From Acidobacteriota bacterium (GTDB lineage Bacteria > Acidobacteriota > Vicinamibacteria > Vicinamibacterales > UBA2999), in contig CANIAI010000097.1 of assembly GCA_947465275.1 (NCBI GenBank), positions 1-8,075 of the forward strand: a stretch of DNA of 8,075 nucleotides. The letters are read 5' to 3'. Positions 1 to 7,400 of the stretch are shown in pieces (within the stretch, counting starts at the first letter, position 1; each line of letters begins with the position of its first letter). A program made the position numbers and the translations under genes. Under the pieces are notes generated by a model that saw only the letters and a list, made by a program, of their open reading frames with translations, did not search any database and was not told where the DNA came from.

Positions 1-146
1 CCCTGCGCGGTGGCGTCATCGACGCGGCGGGCCAGTCGTTCGAGCGTCGCCGCCAGTGCCTCGGCGCGGGCGAGGTCGACCCGGAGCGTGGCGGTCACCT
101 CGTCCGCCAGCGCGATGAGGCGGGCAGGCGTGGCGGCGGCGTTCAC
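1..146 (-). CDS. Partial gene downstream of the sigma factor (N-terminus only), helical hypothetical protein
   Basis: Reading leftward, a GTG codon at 146-144 overlaps the TGA stop of the sigma-factor gene (145-143) in a GTGA junction, the classic arrangement for translational coupling. From that GTG the frame stays open to the window edge: 48 whole codons beginning MNAAATPARL. The visible part is rich in Ala, Leu, Arg and acidic residues, with hydrophobics spaced as in an amphipathic helix (around residues 10-41). There is no signal peptide and no cysteine or histidine zinc motif so far. A gene directly after an ECF sigma factor is often an anti-sigma or other partner, but nothing visible here proves that. 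The function is unknown. Confidence rests on the overlap and the open frame, and the short length limits it. Confidence 0.6.
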   Translation of the reverse strand, partial: MNAAATPARLIALADEVTATLRVDLARAEALAATLERLARRVDDATAQ

Positions 147-739
147 GCGAGGCCGGCCCTGCGCAACTGGCTCTGCAGCTTCTTCAGGCACCGGCCGCGG
201 ATGAAGCCGATCGAGCCGGTCGCGAGGCCGAGTTCCTCGGCGATCTCCGCGTAGGGGCGCGGCGGCTGCTCGAAGAAGAGCAGCTCGACGAGCCGGCGGC
301 AGCGCTCGTTCAGGTCGGCCACGGCATCGCGGATCCCCTGCTCCTGCTGGGCCTGCTCGATGACGTCGTCATCGGTGCCGGCCAGGCGTTCCGCCGGGGC
401 ATCGTCGAGGTCGGTGCCCTCGCGGTGGAACCGCTGGAGCCGTTCGCGCTTCCAGTGGTAGCTGCGGTGCCGGGCGACGGTCGCGATCCAGCCCGGCAGG
501 CTGTCGACCTGACGCAGGGAGGGGAGCCCGTTGTAGAGCTCGATGCAGACCGCCTGAAAGACGTCGTTGGCGTCGTCGGCCGAGGCGCCGAACTTCAGCG
601 GGATCGAATAGATGAGGTTCTTGTACTTCGCGAGCAGCGCCGACCATGCGTCGCTGTCCCCCGCGAGGCACGCATCGACGAGACGCCGGTCGCTCCAGGT
701 GCGATCGGGGCCAGCTTTCGGGGTACGGAGCACTGTCAC
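143..739 (-). CDS. ECF-type (sigma-70 family) RNA polymerase sigma factor
   Basis: The 198-residue product directs RNA polymerase to a specific promoter set and acts in the cytoplasm. Sigma region 2 spans about residues 30-103. It includes the core-binding helix around DDANDVFQAVCIELYNGL (56-72) and the promoter-melting/-10 recognition segment LPGWIATVARHRSYHWKRER (81-100). An acidic linker (108-133) separates it from sigma region 4 (about 135-192), whose helix-turn-helix is RPYAEIAEELGLATGSI followed by the basic helix GRCLKKLQ. No region 1.1 or region 3 is present and the length is normal for the ECF class. The start is a GTG at 739. A second GTG two codons later is an alternative, and the upstream GGGAAG is a weak ribosome site. 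The gene overlaps the next one by 4 bp and is divergent from the TonB receptor. The family is secure; the ECF subgroup and the regulon cannot be told from here. Confidence 0.93.
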   Translation of the reverse strand: MTVLRTPKAGPDRTWSDRRLVDACLAGDSDAWSALLAKYKNLIYSIPLKFGASADDANDVFQAVCIELYNGLPSLRQVDSLPGWIATVARHRSYHWKRERLQRFHREGTDLDDAPAERLAGTDDDVIEQAQQEQGIRDAVADLNERCRRLVELLFFEQPPRPYAEIAEELGLATGSIGFIRGRCLKKLQSQLRRAGLA

Positions 740-841
740 GGAAACCCGATCTTCCCACGGCCGGGCTGCTTTCGCGATCCCGGTCGTGCAGTTCAGCGCC
801 GGAGCATGCAGGCGCCGGTGGCATCGCCGCGATCGCCGTGC

Positions 842-870
842 TTGACGCCGGGCCGAGACACTACTATCAT
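842..870 (+). promoter_or_regulatory. Sigma70-like promoter for the TonB receptor gene
   Basis: TTGACG at 842-847 (5 of 6 matches to the -35 consensus) lies exactly 17 bp from TATCAT at 865-870 (5 of 6 matches to the -10 consensus). It is among the few AT-leaning spots in a very GC-rich intergenic region. Transcription would start near 877, giving the receptor mRNA a leader of about 230 nt. Acidobacterial promoters are poorly characterised, so assignment by E. coli consensus is an inference. Confidence 0.5.
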
Positions 871-884
871 CCCGGCACTTATCC

Positions 885-918
885 GGAGCCGCGCGCCCGT
901 TCGGGCGCCGCCGGCTCC
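885..918 (+). promoter_or_regulatory. GC-rich stem-loop in the receptor 5' leader
   Basis: GGAGCC (885-890) pairs with GGCTCC (913-918), and GCGCCC (893-898) pairs with GGGCGC (903-908) around the loop GTTC. A small asymmetric internal loop separates the two 6-bp stems. It begins about 8 nt after the predicted transcription start and has no U-tract, so it looks more like a 5'-end stabilising or regulatory hairpin than an intrinsic terminator. GC-rich sequence makes chance hairpins common, so the role is uncertain. Confidence 0.35.
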
Positions 919-1091
919 TTCGTCCGCGGTTGCCTCATCGCTGCCCGTCATTCCGACCGGAGCGACCGCGGGCCAGACCCCCGGGTGCCTGCGTGCGGGC
1001 GCCCCGTCTCATAGCGGCTCCGTCGTTCGGTTCATCGTGTCCGTGGCCCTCTTCGTTCGTTGTGTGGGTGCAGTGGATTACGTGGACTCCC

Positions 1092-1098
1092 AAAGGAG
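1092..1098 (+). promoter_or_regulatory. Ribosome binding site that fixes the receptor start
   Basis: AAAGGAG lies 7 nt before the ATG at 1106. It is the strongest Shine-Dalgarno sequence seen in the window, and it sits directly ahead of a codon followed by a signal peptide. This decides the start against upstream in-frame candidates. Confidence 0.85.
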
Positions 1099-1105
1099 AC
1101 GCAGC

Positions 1106-4100
1106 ATGGGCAGACTCCGGACAGTCGGGCTATCCGTCCTCGTACTCGTCGTCGCGGCCCTGATGGCCCCGTCGGTGGCCGTCGCGCAGGCGACCCTCGC
1201 CGGCGTGGTGAAAGACACGTCAGGCGCGGTCCTCCCGGGCGTGACCATCGAAGCGGCCAGTCCCGTCCTGATCGAGAAGGTCAGGACCGCCGTCAGCGAT
1301 GGCAACGGCCGCTTTCAAATCACCGAACTGCGTCCCGGCGCCTACACGGTGACCTTCACGTTGACCGGCTTCAGCACCGGCAGGCGCGAAGGGGTGCAGC
1401 TCAGCGGCAGCGGCACGACCACCGTCGACATGGAGATGCGCGTCGGCTCCCTCGAGGAGACCGTCACCGTCACCGGTGAGGCGCCGGTCGTCGACACCCA
1501 GTCGGTCGCGAAGCAGCAGGTGCTCAGCAGCGACACGGTGAACGCACTCCCGACGGCGCGGAACTACTTCGGCCTCGCCCGGATGATCCCGGGGACGAGC
1601 GGCGGCGGGAACGACGTCGGCGGCTCGAACATCCAGCAGGTCGGGCAGAGCGTCACGGTGCACGGCAGCAAGAACACCGACCAGCGCATCACCGCCAACG
1701 GCGTGAACACGATGACGCTGCAGGCCGGCGGCAACATCGGCGGCCAGACGCCCGATCTGGGCTCAGCGGCCGAGGTGACCGTCGACACCACCTCGCTGGC
1801 GGCCGACCTGCCCACCGGCGGCGTCCGGGTGAACTTCATCCCGCGCGACGGCGGCAACCAGTTCTCGGGTCAGACCTTCTTCACCTTCTCGAACGACAGC
1901 CTGCAGGGCGACAACTACACCAGCACCCTCAAGGCGGCGGGTCTCGGCACGCCGAACAAGATCGTCAGCAACTACGACGTGAACGAGTCGTTCGGCGGCC
2001 CCATCAAGAAGGACAAGGTCTGGTTCTGGTTCTCGACCCGGTACAACAAGGTCGAGAACCAGGCGGCGATCTTCAACAACCTCAACGCCTTCAACCCCAA
2101 CGAATGGCTCTACGTGCCCGACACGAACCAGCCGGGCACGCTGCGCGGGAACCAGTTCAACAGCAGTGTCCGTGTCACCTATCAGGTGTCGCAGAAGGTG
2201 AAGATCGCCGGCACCTACAAGGCCGACAAGTGGTGCGCGTGTCCGAACGCGATTGCCGCGACGCTCGCCCCCGAGGCGGCCCGTGAGTTCCGGTTCCCCC
2301 GCCTGCGGCAGGAACACGCCGAGCTGACGTCGCCGCTCACCAACAAGCTGCTGTTCGAGGCGGTCGGCCTGCACCTGTTCGAGCGCTGGGGCAACATGCA
2401 CCTGCGCCCGGCGACCGGCTCGATCACCGATGCCCAGGCGGCGACCTACCCGCAGATGATCTCGGTGCTCGAGCAGAGCAACAACCTCCGCTACCGCTCG
2501 AACAGCGTCTACAGCAACACGCACGTGCCTGACTTCGCTTTCCGGACGTCGTTCGCATACGTCACCGGCTCGCACGCGGTGAAGGTCGGCTTCAACAACA
2601 CCTCCGGACGGCTCAACGAGTACAACTACACGCTGCAGCCCGTCTCGTACATCTTCAACAACGGCGTGCCGAACACCATCACGCAGTACGCCTATCCGTT
2701 CCGGAACATCACGAAGCTGGATCGCGACATGGGGCTCTACGTCCAGGACCGCTGGACGCTCAACCGCATGTCCATCAACGGGGCCGTGCGCTTCGACAAC
2801 TTCAAGACGAGCTTCCCCGAACAGACGCTCGGGGCCACCTACTTCACGCCGAACCGGAACCTGACCTTCCCGGCGGCCGACAACATCAACTGGAAGGACA
2901 TCACCTATCGCAGCGGCTTCGTCTACGACGTGCTCGGCAACGGCAAGACGGCCGTGAAGGTCGCCTTCAACAAGTACCTGCTGGGGCAGACGCTGAACGG
3001 CCTCGGACGTGATCCGAACCCGTCGTTGGCGCTGGCGAACCAGACGAACCGCTCCTGGGCCGACGCGAATCGCGACTACGTCCCGCAGTGTGACCTGCTC
3101 AACCCGACCGCCAACGGCGAGTGCGGCCAGATCGCGACGGCCGCCTTCGGCTCGACCGTGCCCAGCGCCACGTTCGACCCCGACCTGATCAGCGGCTGGA
3201 ACCACCGCCAGGCGAACTGGGAGTTCTCCACGTCGGTGCAGCACGAGATCATGCGCGGCGTGGCCGTGGACGTCGGCTACTTCCGCCGCATCTGGGCGAA
3301 CTTCCGCGTGACCGACAACCTGCTGGTGACCCCCGCGGACTTCACCGAGTTCTCGATGACGGTGCCGACCGACTCGCGGCTGCCCAACAGCGCGCAGACG
3401 GTGACCGGCCTCTTCAACGTCGTGCCCGCGAAGTTCGGGCAGACGCAGAACTACAACACGCTCGACAGCAAGTACGGCGAGCAGCAGGAGCACTGGAACG
3501 GCTTCGACGTGACGCTGAACGCCCGCATCCAGAACGGGCCGCAGTTCCAGGCCGGCCTCAGCTCGGGCAAGAAGATGGAGGACAACTGTGACGTCGTCGC
3601 CAAGCTGCCCGAGATGCTGCTGTTGACCGCCGGCGGTGATGTGTCCGACACGCCGAACGCGCCGACCAACGTCTGGCGGCCGGCGCAGTACTGTCACCGT
3701 GAGGAGTCGCTGCAGACCCAGTTCAAGGGCTATGGCGTCTACACCCTGCCGAAGGTGGGGGTGCAGGTGTCCGGCACCTTCCGCAGCGTGCCAGGGACGA
3801 CGCTGGCGGCGGCGTACACCGCGAACAACGCCTACCTGGCGTCGAGCTCGACCCTCGGCCGCCCCCTCGCGGGAAACGCGGCGAACATGGTCGTCCTGCT
3901 CACCGATCAGACCACCCGCTACACCGAGCGCCGCAACGAACTGGATCTCCGGTTCGGCAAGGTGCTGCGGTACGGCAAGGCCCGGTCGGTCGTCAGCTTC
4001 GACCTGTTCAACGCGCTGAACACGCCGGCGGTCATCAACCAGAGCCAGGCGTACGCGACCTGGCTCCGGCCCACCGAGATCCTCAACGCGCGCGTCGCGA

Positions 4101-4126
4101 AGATCAGCGCGACCTTCGAGTTCTAG
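1106..4126 (+). CDS. TonB-dependent outer-membrane receptor, Oar-like, with N-terminal carboxypeptidase-regulatory domain
   Basis: This is a complete 1006-residue outer-membrane transporter or receptor, driven in this family by TonB-ExbBD and the proton motive force; the ligand is unknown. Residues 1-27 or 1-29 are a signal peptide: a basic start MGRLR, then a Leu/Val core and an AVAQA cleavage region. A carboxypeptidase-regulatory-like beta-sandwich covers about 30-115 (ATLAGVVKDTSGAVLPGVTI, DGNGRFQI, LRPGAYTVTF). A TonB-box-like stretch ETVTVTG lies at 118-124. The plug follows at about 140-255 (NALPTARNYFGLARMIPG). The rest is the beta-barrel, rich in aromatics and Asn, ending ISATFEF with the terminal Phe typical of outer-membrane proteins. 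Cysteines in predicted loops (CAC near KADKW, and the QCD, ECG and NCD segments) could form disulfides. No SusD-like lipoprotein lies beside it. Such receptors are expanded in Acidobacteriota. The family call is secure; the substrate is not predictable. Confidence 0.95.
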   Translation: MGRLRTVGLSVLVLVVAALMAPSVAVAQATLAGVVKDTSGAVLPGVTIEAASPVLIEKVRTAVSDGNGRFQITELRPGAYTVTFTLTGFSTGRREGVQLSGSGTTTVDMEMRVGSLEETVTVTGEAPVVDTQSVAKQQVLSSDTVNALPTARNYFGLARMIPGTSGGGNDVGGSNIQQVGQSVTVHGSKNTDQRITANGVNTMTLQAGGNIGGQTPDLGSAAEVTVDTTSLAADLPTGGVRVNFIPRDGGNQFSGQTFFTFSNDSLQGDNYTSTLKAAGLGTPNKIVSNYDVNESFGGPIKKDKVWFWFSTRYNKVENQAAIFNNLNAFNPNEWLYVPDTNQPGTLRGNQFNSSVRVTYQVSQKVKIAGTYKADKWCACPNAIAATLAPEAAREFRFPRLRQEHAELTSPLTNKLLFEAVGLHLFERWGNMHLRPATGSITDAQAATYPQMISVLEQSNNLRYRSNSVYSNTHVPDFAFRTSFAYVTGSHAVKVGFNNTSGRLNEYNYTLQPVSYIFNNGVPNTITQYAYPFRNITKLDRDMGLYVQDRWTLNRMSINGAVRFDNFKTSFPEQTLGATYFTPNRNLTFPAADNINWKDITYRSGFVYDVLGNGKTAVKVAFNKYLLGQTLNGLGRDPNPSLALANQTNRSWADANRDYVPQCDLLNPTANGECGQIATAAFGSTVPSATFDPDLISGWNHRQANWEFSTSVQHEIMRGVAVDVGYFRRIWANFRVTDNLLVTPADFTEFSMTVPTDSRLPNSAQTVTGLFNVVPAKFGQTQNYNTLDSKYGEQQEHWNGFDVTLNARIQNGPQFQAGLSSGKKMEDNCDVVAKLPEMLLLTAGGDVSDTPNAPTNVWRPAQYCHREESLQTQFKGYGVYTLPKVGVQVSGTFRSVPGTTLAAAYTANNAYLASSSTLGRPLAGNAANMVVLLTDQTTRYTERRNELDLRFGKVLRYGKARSVVSFDLFNALNTPAVINQSQAYATWLRPTEILNARVAKISATFEF

Positions 4127-4135
4127 CCTCCCCCT

Positions 4136-4171
4136 GCCGACATCCCGGACCGGATGGTCCGGGGTGTCGGC
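4136..4171 (+). terminator. Strong hairpin terminator after the receptor gene, without a U-tract
   Basis: The arms at 4136-4151 (GCCGACATCCCGGACC) and 4156-4171 (GGTCCGGGGTGTCGGC) pair over 16 bp with one G-U wobble and a GGAT loop. The hairpin starts 10 nt after the receptor stop codon. It is followed by a C-rich stretch and not by Ts, so it is not a canonical intrinsic terminator. Position and stem quality nevertheless favour termination or 3'-end protection. The symmetry would let it act on either strand. Confidence 0.65.
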
Positions 4172-4437
4172 CCGTCCCACCTGAGGCGTCCCCCCCCAGG
4201 CGTCCCGCTGCTGCGCGGGCTCGTCACGCGAGATACAGCATCTCGACGCACCGCCGATTACCGGGGCGTCGAGTTACGCGTGATGCCCACGCCGCCTGCC
4301 GTTGCACGTCGTGTCGTCGCCCCGCACCGGAGTGCGCGGTCGTGGTCGCGAGACCCTGCCGGATCCGTGCGGACGGGGCACACCTGGCGGCCCTCACCGT
4401 CCGCCGTACCGCGGCCGTCGCCCGTGCGGGGTGTCGC
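4172..4437 (+). other. Leader / intergenic region before the octad-repeat gene
   Basis: This region lies between the receptor's hairpin and the chosen start of the giant repeat gene. It holds a C8 tract (4190-4197) flanked by copies of AGGCGTCCC (4184-4192 and 4198-4206) and several overlapping inverted repeats (4224-4283). No convincing -35/-10 pair was found. Part of it could be coding if the repeat gene starts at the GTG at 4342, which has GGAG at 4329-4332 ahead of it. The encoded residues there are Arg/Ala/Cys-rich and unlike the repeat protein, so I favour non-coding. Confidence 0.45.
4224..4283 (+). promoter_or_regulatory. Nested and competing stem-loops in the leader of the octad-repeat gene
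   Basis: Three inverted repeats overlap. TCACGCG (4224-4230) pairs with CGCGTGA (4277-4283). CTCGACGC (4242-4249) pairs with GCGTCGAG (4266-4273). CGAGAT (4229-4234) pairs with ATCTCG (4240-4245). The third shares bases with the other two, so RNA could fold either as one long two-part stem or as a small 5' hairpin. That is the layout of a switch, or of an operator palindrome in DNA. I do not recognise a known riboswitch class. Confidence 0.3.
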
Positions 4438-7400
4438 GTGAGCAGCATCGGCCCCGTCGGCGCCTCCGGGCTCTACACGACCGCACCGGTCCTCTCGACG
4501 ACCACCGACATCTCGGGGTTCACGTCCGATCAGATCCGCTCGCTGACCACCACGCAGGTCGCCTCGCTGACGACGGCGCAGGTGGCCTCGATCGCGACCG
4601 ACGCGGTCGCCGGCCTGACCGTCCGGCAGGTGCAGGCCCTCGGGACACGCGGCATCGGCGCCGTGACCACGGAGCAGATCCAGGCGCTGTCGACCGGCCA
4701 GTTGAACGCGCTCACCCGCACCCAGTCGGGTGCCCTGTCGAGCAGCCAGCTCAATGCGCTCACCTCGGATCAGGTCGAGGGACTCAGCCTGGCGCAGATT
4801 GCCGGGCTGAACGTCTCGCAGCTCGGTGCCGTGTCGACCGCCCAGATCTCGCACCTGAGCGGCCGGCAGATGCAGGCGCTCACCACCAGCCAGGTGGCGG
4901 GGCTCAGCACCACGCAGGTGGCCGCGCTCGGCACCGGGCAGGTCGCCAGCCTGAAGGTGTCGCAGATTCGGGCGATCGAGACGGCCGACCTGCGCGTGAT
5001 GGGAGACGGGCAGATTGCCGCCCTGTCGCGAGGCCAGGTGGCCGCGCTGACCTACGCCCAGGTGGCGGCGCTGCAGGACTCCCAGGTCGCCGCCATCGAG
5101 ACGCAGGACCTCAACGTCCTCTCGACCACCCAGCTGTCGGCGCTGTCGACCGCGCAGATGCGGGCGCTCGGCACCGACCAGATCGCGGCACTCACCCCGG
5201 GCCGTATCGCGGCGTTCTCGACCGCGCAGGTCGCGGCCCTCAGCTCCGACCAGCTGCGCGCCCTCTCGCCGCAGCAGATCGGCTCCCTGACCAACGCGCA
5301 GATCGTCGCGCTGTCGAGCGCCGCCTTCGACGCGCTCGACGACAGCCAGCTCGCCAGCCTGTCGGCCCGTCAGGTCGCGGCGATCGAGACCGTCGACATC
5401 GCGAGCCTCGCGTCCGGGAAGATTGCCGCGCTGACTGCCGGCCAGGTGGCGAGCCTCACGTCGGCCCAGCTGCGCGCGCTCGGTGACGGCCAGATTGCCG
5501 CCATCGAGACGGGCGACCTGTCGGCGCTGCGGCGCAACCAGTGGGCGGCGTTCACGTCGACGCAGGTGCAGGCCTTCAGCACCGACCAGATCGCGAGCCT
5601 CGGACGTCCGCAGATCGCCTCGCTGTCGACCGCCGACGTCGCGGCGCTGACGACCGAACAGCTGGCGGCGATCACGGGCAGCCGGCTGCAGGCGCTGAAC
5701 GCGAGCCAGATGGCGGCGCTGACCACCGAGCAGCTCGCCTCGCTCAGCACCGACCAGATCGTCACGCTCAAGGCGGGGCAGGTAGCGAGCATCGGCGCGT
5801 CACGGTTCGCGGCGCTCGGCAGCGAGCAGGTCGCCGCGCTCACCGGCGAGCAGGCCGCGCAGCTCACCACGGCGCAGCTGCGGGCGCTCGATGCCACCCA
5901 GGTCGCGGCCATCGCGACCGAGAGCGTGGGGCGGCTGGCGCCGCGCCAGGTGCAGGCGTTCTCGACCGACCAGATCCAGGCGCTGTCCACCGGGCAGGTA
6001 CTGGCGCTCGACGGCCACCAGATTCACGCGCTGACCACGGAGCAGGCCGCGGCGCTCACCACCGCCCATTGGGGCGTGTTCACCACCGAGCAGGTGCGGG
6101 CGTTCAGCACCGCGCAGGTGGCGGCGCTCACCTCGGACCAGCTGCAGGCCGCCGGCTCCGATCAGCTCGGCGCCCTCGACGCCCGGCAGATCGCCGCCCT
6201 GCGGACGTCGGCGGTTTCGGCCCTCTCGAGCGACCAGCTCGGGGCCTGGTCTTCGCGGCAGATTGGCGCGCTGACCACGGCGCAGGTCGTCTCGCTCGAC
6301 CCGGCCAGGCTCGGGGGGATCGGCACCGACGCCATCCACGGGCTGACGCGTGACCAGATTGCGGCGCTGACGACCGCGCAGGTGCAGTCGCTCTCGACCG
6401 ACCAGGTGGCCGCGCTCACGACGCGCCAGATCATGGCGTTCGACCAGGACGGCCTGGAGTCGCTGACCAGTGACCAGATCGCGGCGCTGACCAGCGAGCA
6501 GGTGGCATCGCTCACCGCGACCCAGATCGACGACCTGACCACGGCGCAGATTCAGGCGATCGAGACCGACGACCTGCGCGCCCTGCGGGCGAAGCAGCTG
6601 CAGGCGCTCACGACCGCGCAGGTGCGGGCGCTGACGACCGACCAGGTGGGAGCCATCCGCTCCAACCAGATAGCGGGACTCGGCACCACCCAGATCCGCG
6701 CCTTCAGCACCGACCAGGTCGAGGCGCTCAGCACCGAACAGCTGGCCGCGCTGCGGGCGGCGCAGGTGCGCAGCTTCAGCACCGGACAGATTGCGGCGCT
6801 GCTCACCGACCAGGTACGTGGGCTGACGGGCAGCGCGCTCGCCTCGCTGACGACCGACCAGGCCCGGAGCTTCACGACCGACCAGATCGAGGCGCTCTCG
6901 ACCGGCCAGATCGCCGGGCTCCGGACGGCGACGCTCGCCTCGCTCACGACGACGCAGATCAACGCGCTGACGACCGACCAGGTCGTGGCGCTGACGGGCA
7001 ACGAGATCCGCGCGCTGACGACCGGACAGCTCCAGGGGCTCTCGACCAGCCAGATCGCGGCGGTCGAGACGCGCGACATGACGTCGTTCAGCTCGGTGCA
7101 GCTGAACGCGCTGGCGAGCGACCAGGTGCAGGCGCTGGGCACCGACCAGGTTGCCGCGCTCTCGATCGGCCAGCTCCAGTCACTCGACCTCGATCACGTG
7201 GCCGCGCTGACGACCGACCAGGTGGCGGGCCTCACCACGCGGCAGGTGCGCAGCCTGACCACCCAGCAGGTGGCGGCGCTGTCGACCGAGCAGATCGCGG
7301 CGTTCGAGACCGCCGACATCGCGGTGCTCACGACCCCACAGCTCCGGGCGCTGCAGGGCACGCAGATCGCCGCGTTGAGCACCGACCAGGTCGCGAGCCT

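Larger units (their letters stand above)
740..1105. other. Divergent intergenic region between the sigma factor and the TonB receptor
   Basis: This 366-bp region separates the start codons of two divergent genes. It contains a plus-strand promoter candidate, a strong stem-loop and a long leader, all listed separately. The receptor's reading frame happens to be open leftward through this region and into the antisense of the sigma gene. That translation is rich in Arg and Pro, lacks domain character and ignores the good ribosome site at 1092-1098, so I treat it as non-coding. I could not find a convincing minus-strand promoter for the sigma gene. Confidence 0.6.

Noticed and set aside
425..1105. 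Upstream extension of the receptor reading frame by 227 codons
   Set aside because: It overlaps the sigma gene antisense, is Arg/Pro-rich without domain character, and bypasses the AAAGGAG ribosome site and the clear signal peptide starting at 1106.
1763..4180. 805-residue open frame on the minus strand opposite the receptor
   Set aside because: It is the reverse-strand shadow of a high-GC gene. It is dominated by Arg, Val, Gly and Leu, with no recognisable domain, while the plus-strand frame encodes a complete receptor.
4224..4283. tRNA or known riboswitch in the leader
   Set aside because: The stems do not form a cloverleaf, no T-loop or anticodon arrangement fits, and no known riboswitch core was recognised.
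4302..5486. 394-residue plus-strand frame over the start of the repeats
   Set aside because: It is Arg/Gly/Ala/Asp-rich and shifted relative to the octad frame. It ends in a stop while the octad frame continues for the rest of the window.
5541..6353. 270-residue plus-strand Arg/Ala/Gly/His-rich frame
   Set aside because: It is an out-of-frame reading of the octad array, whose low complexity comes from the 24-nt unit.
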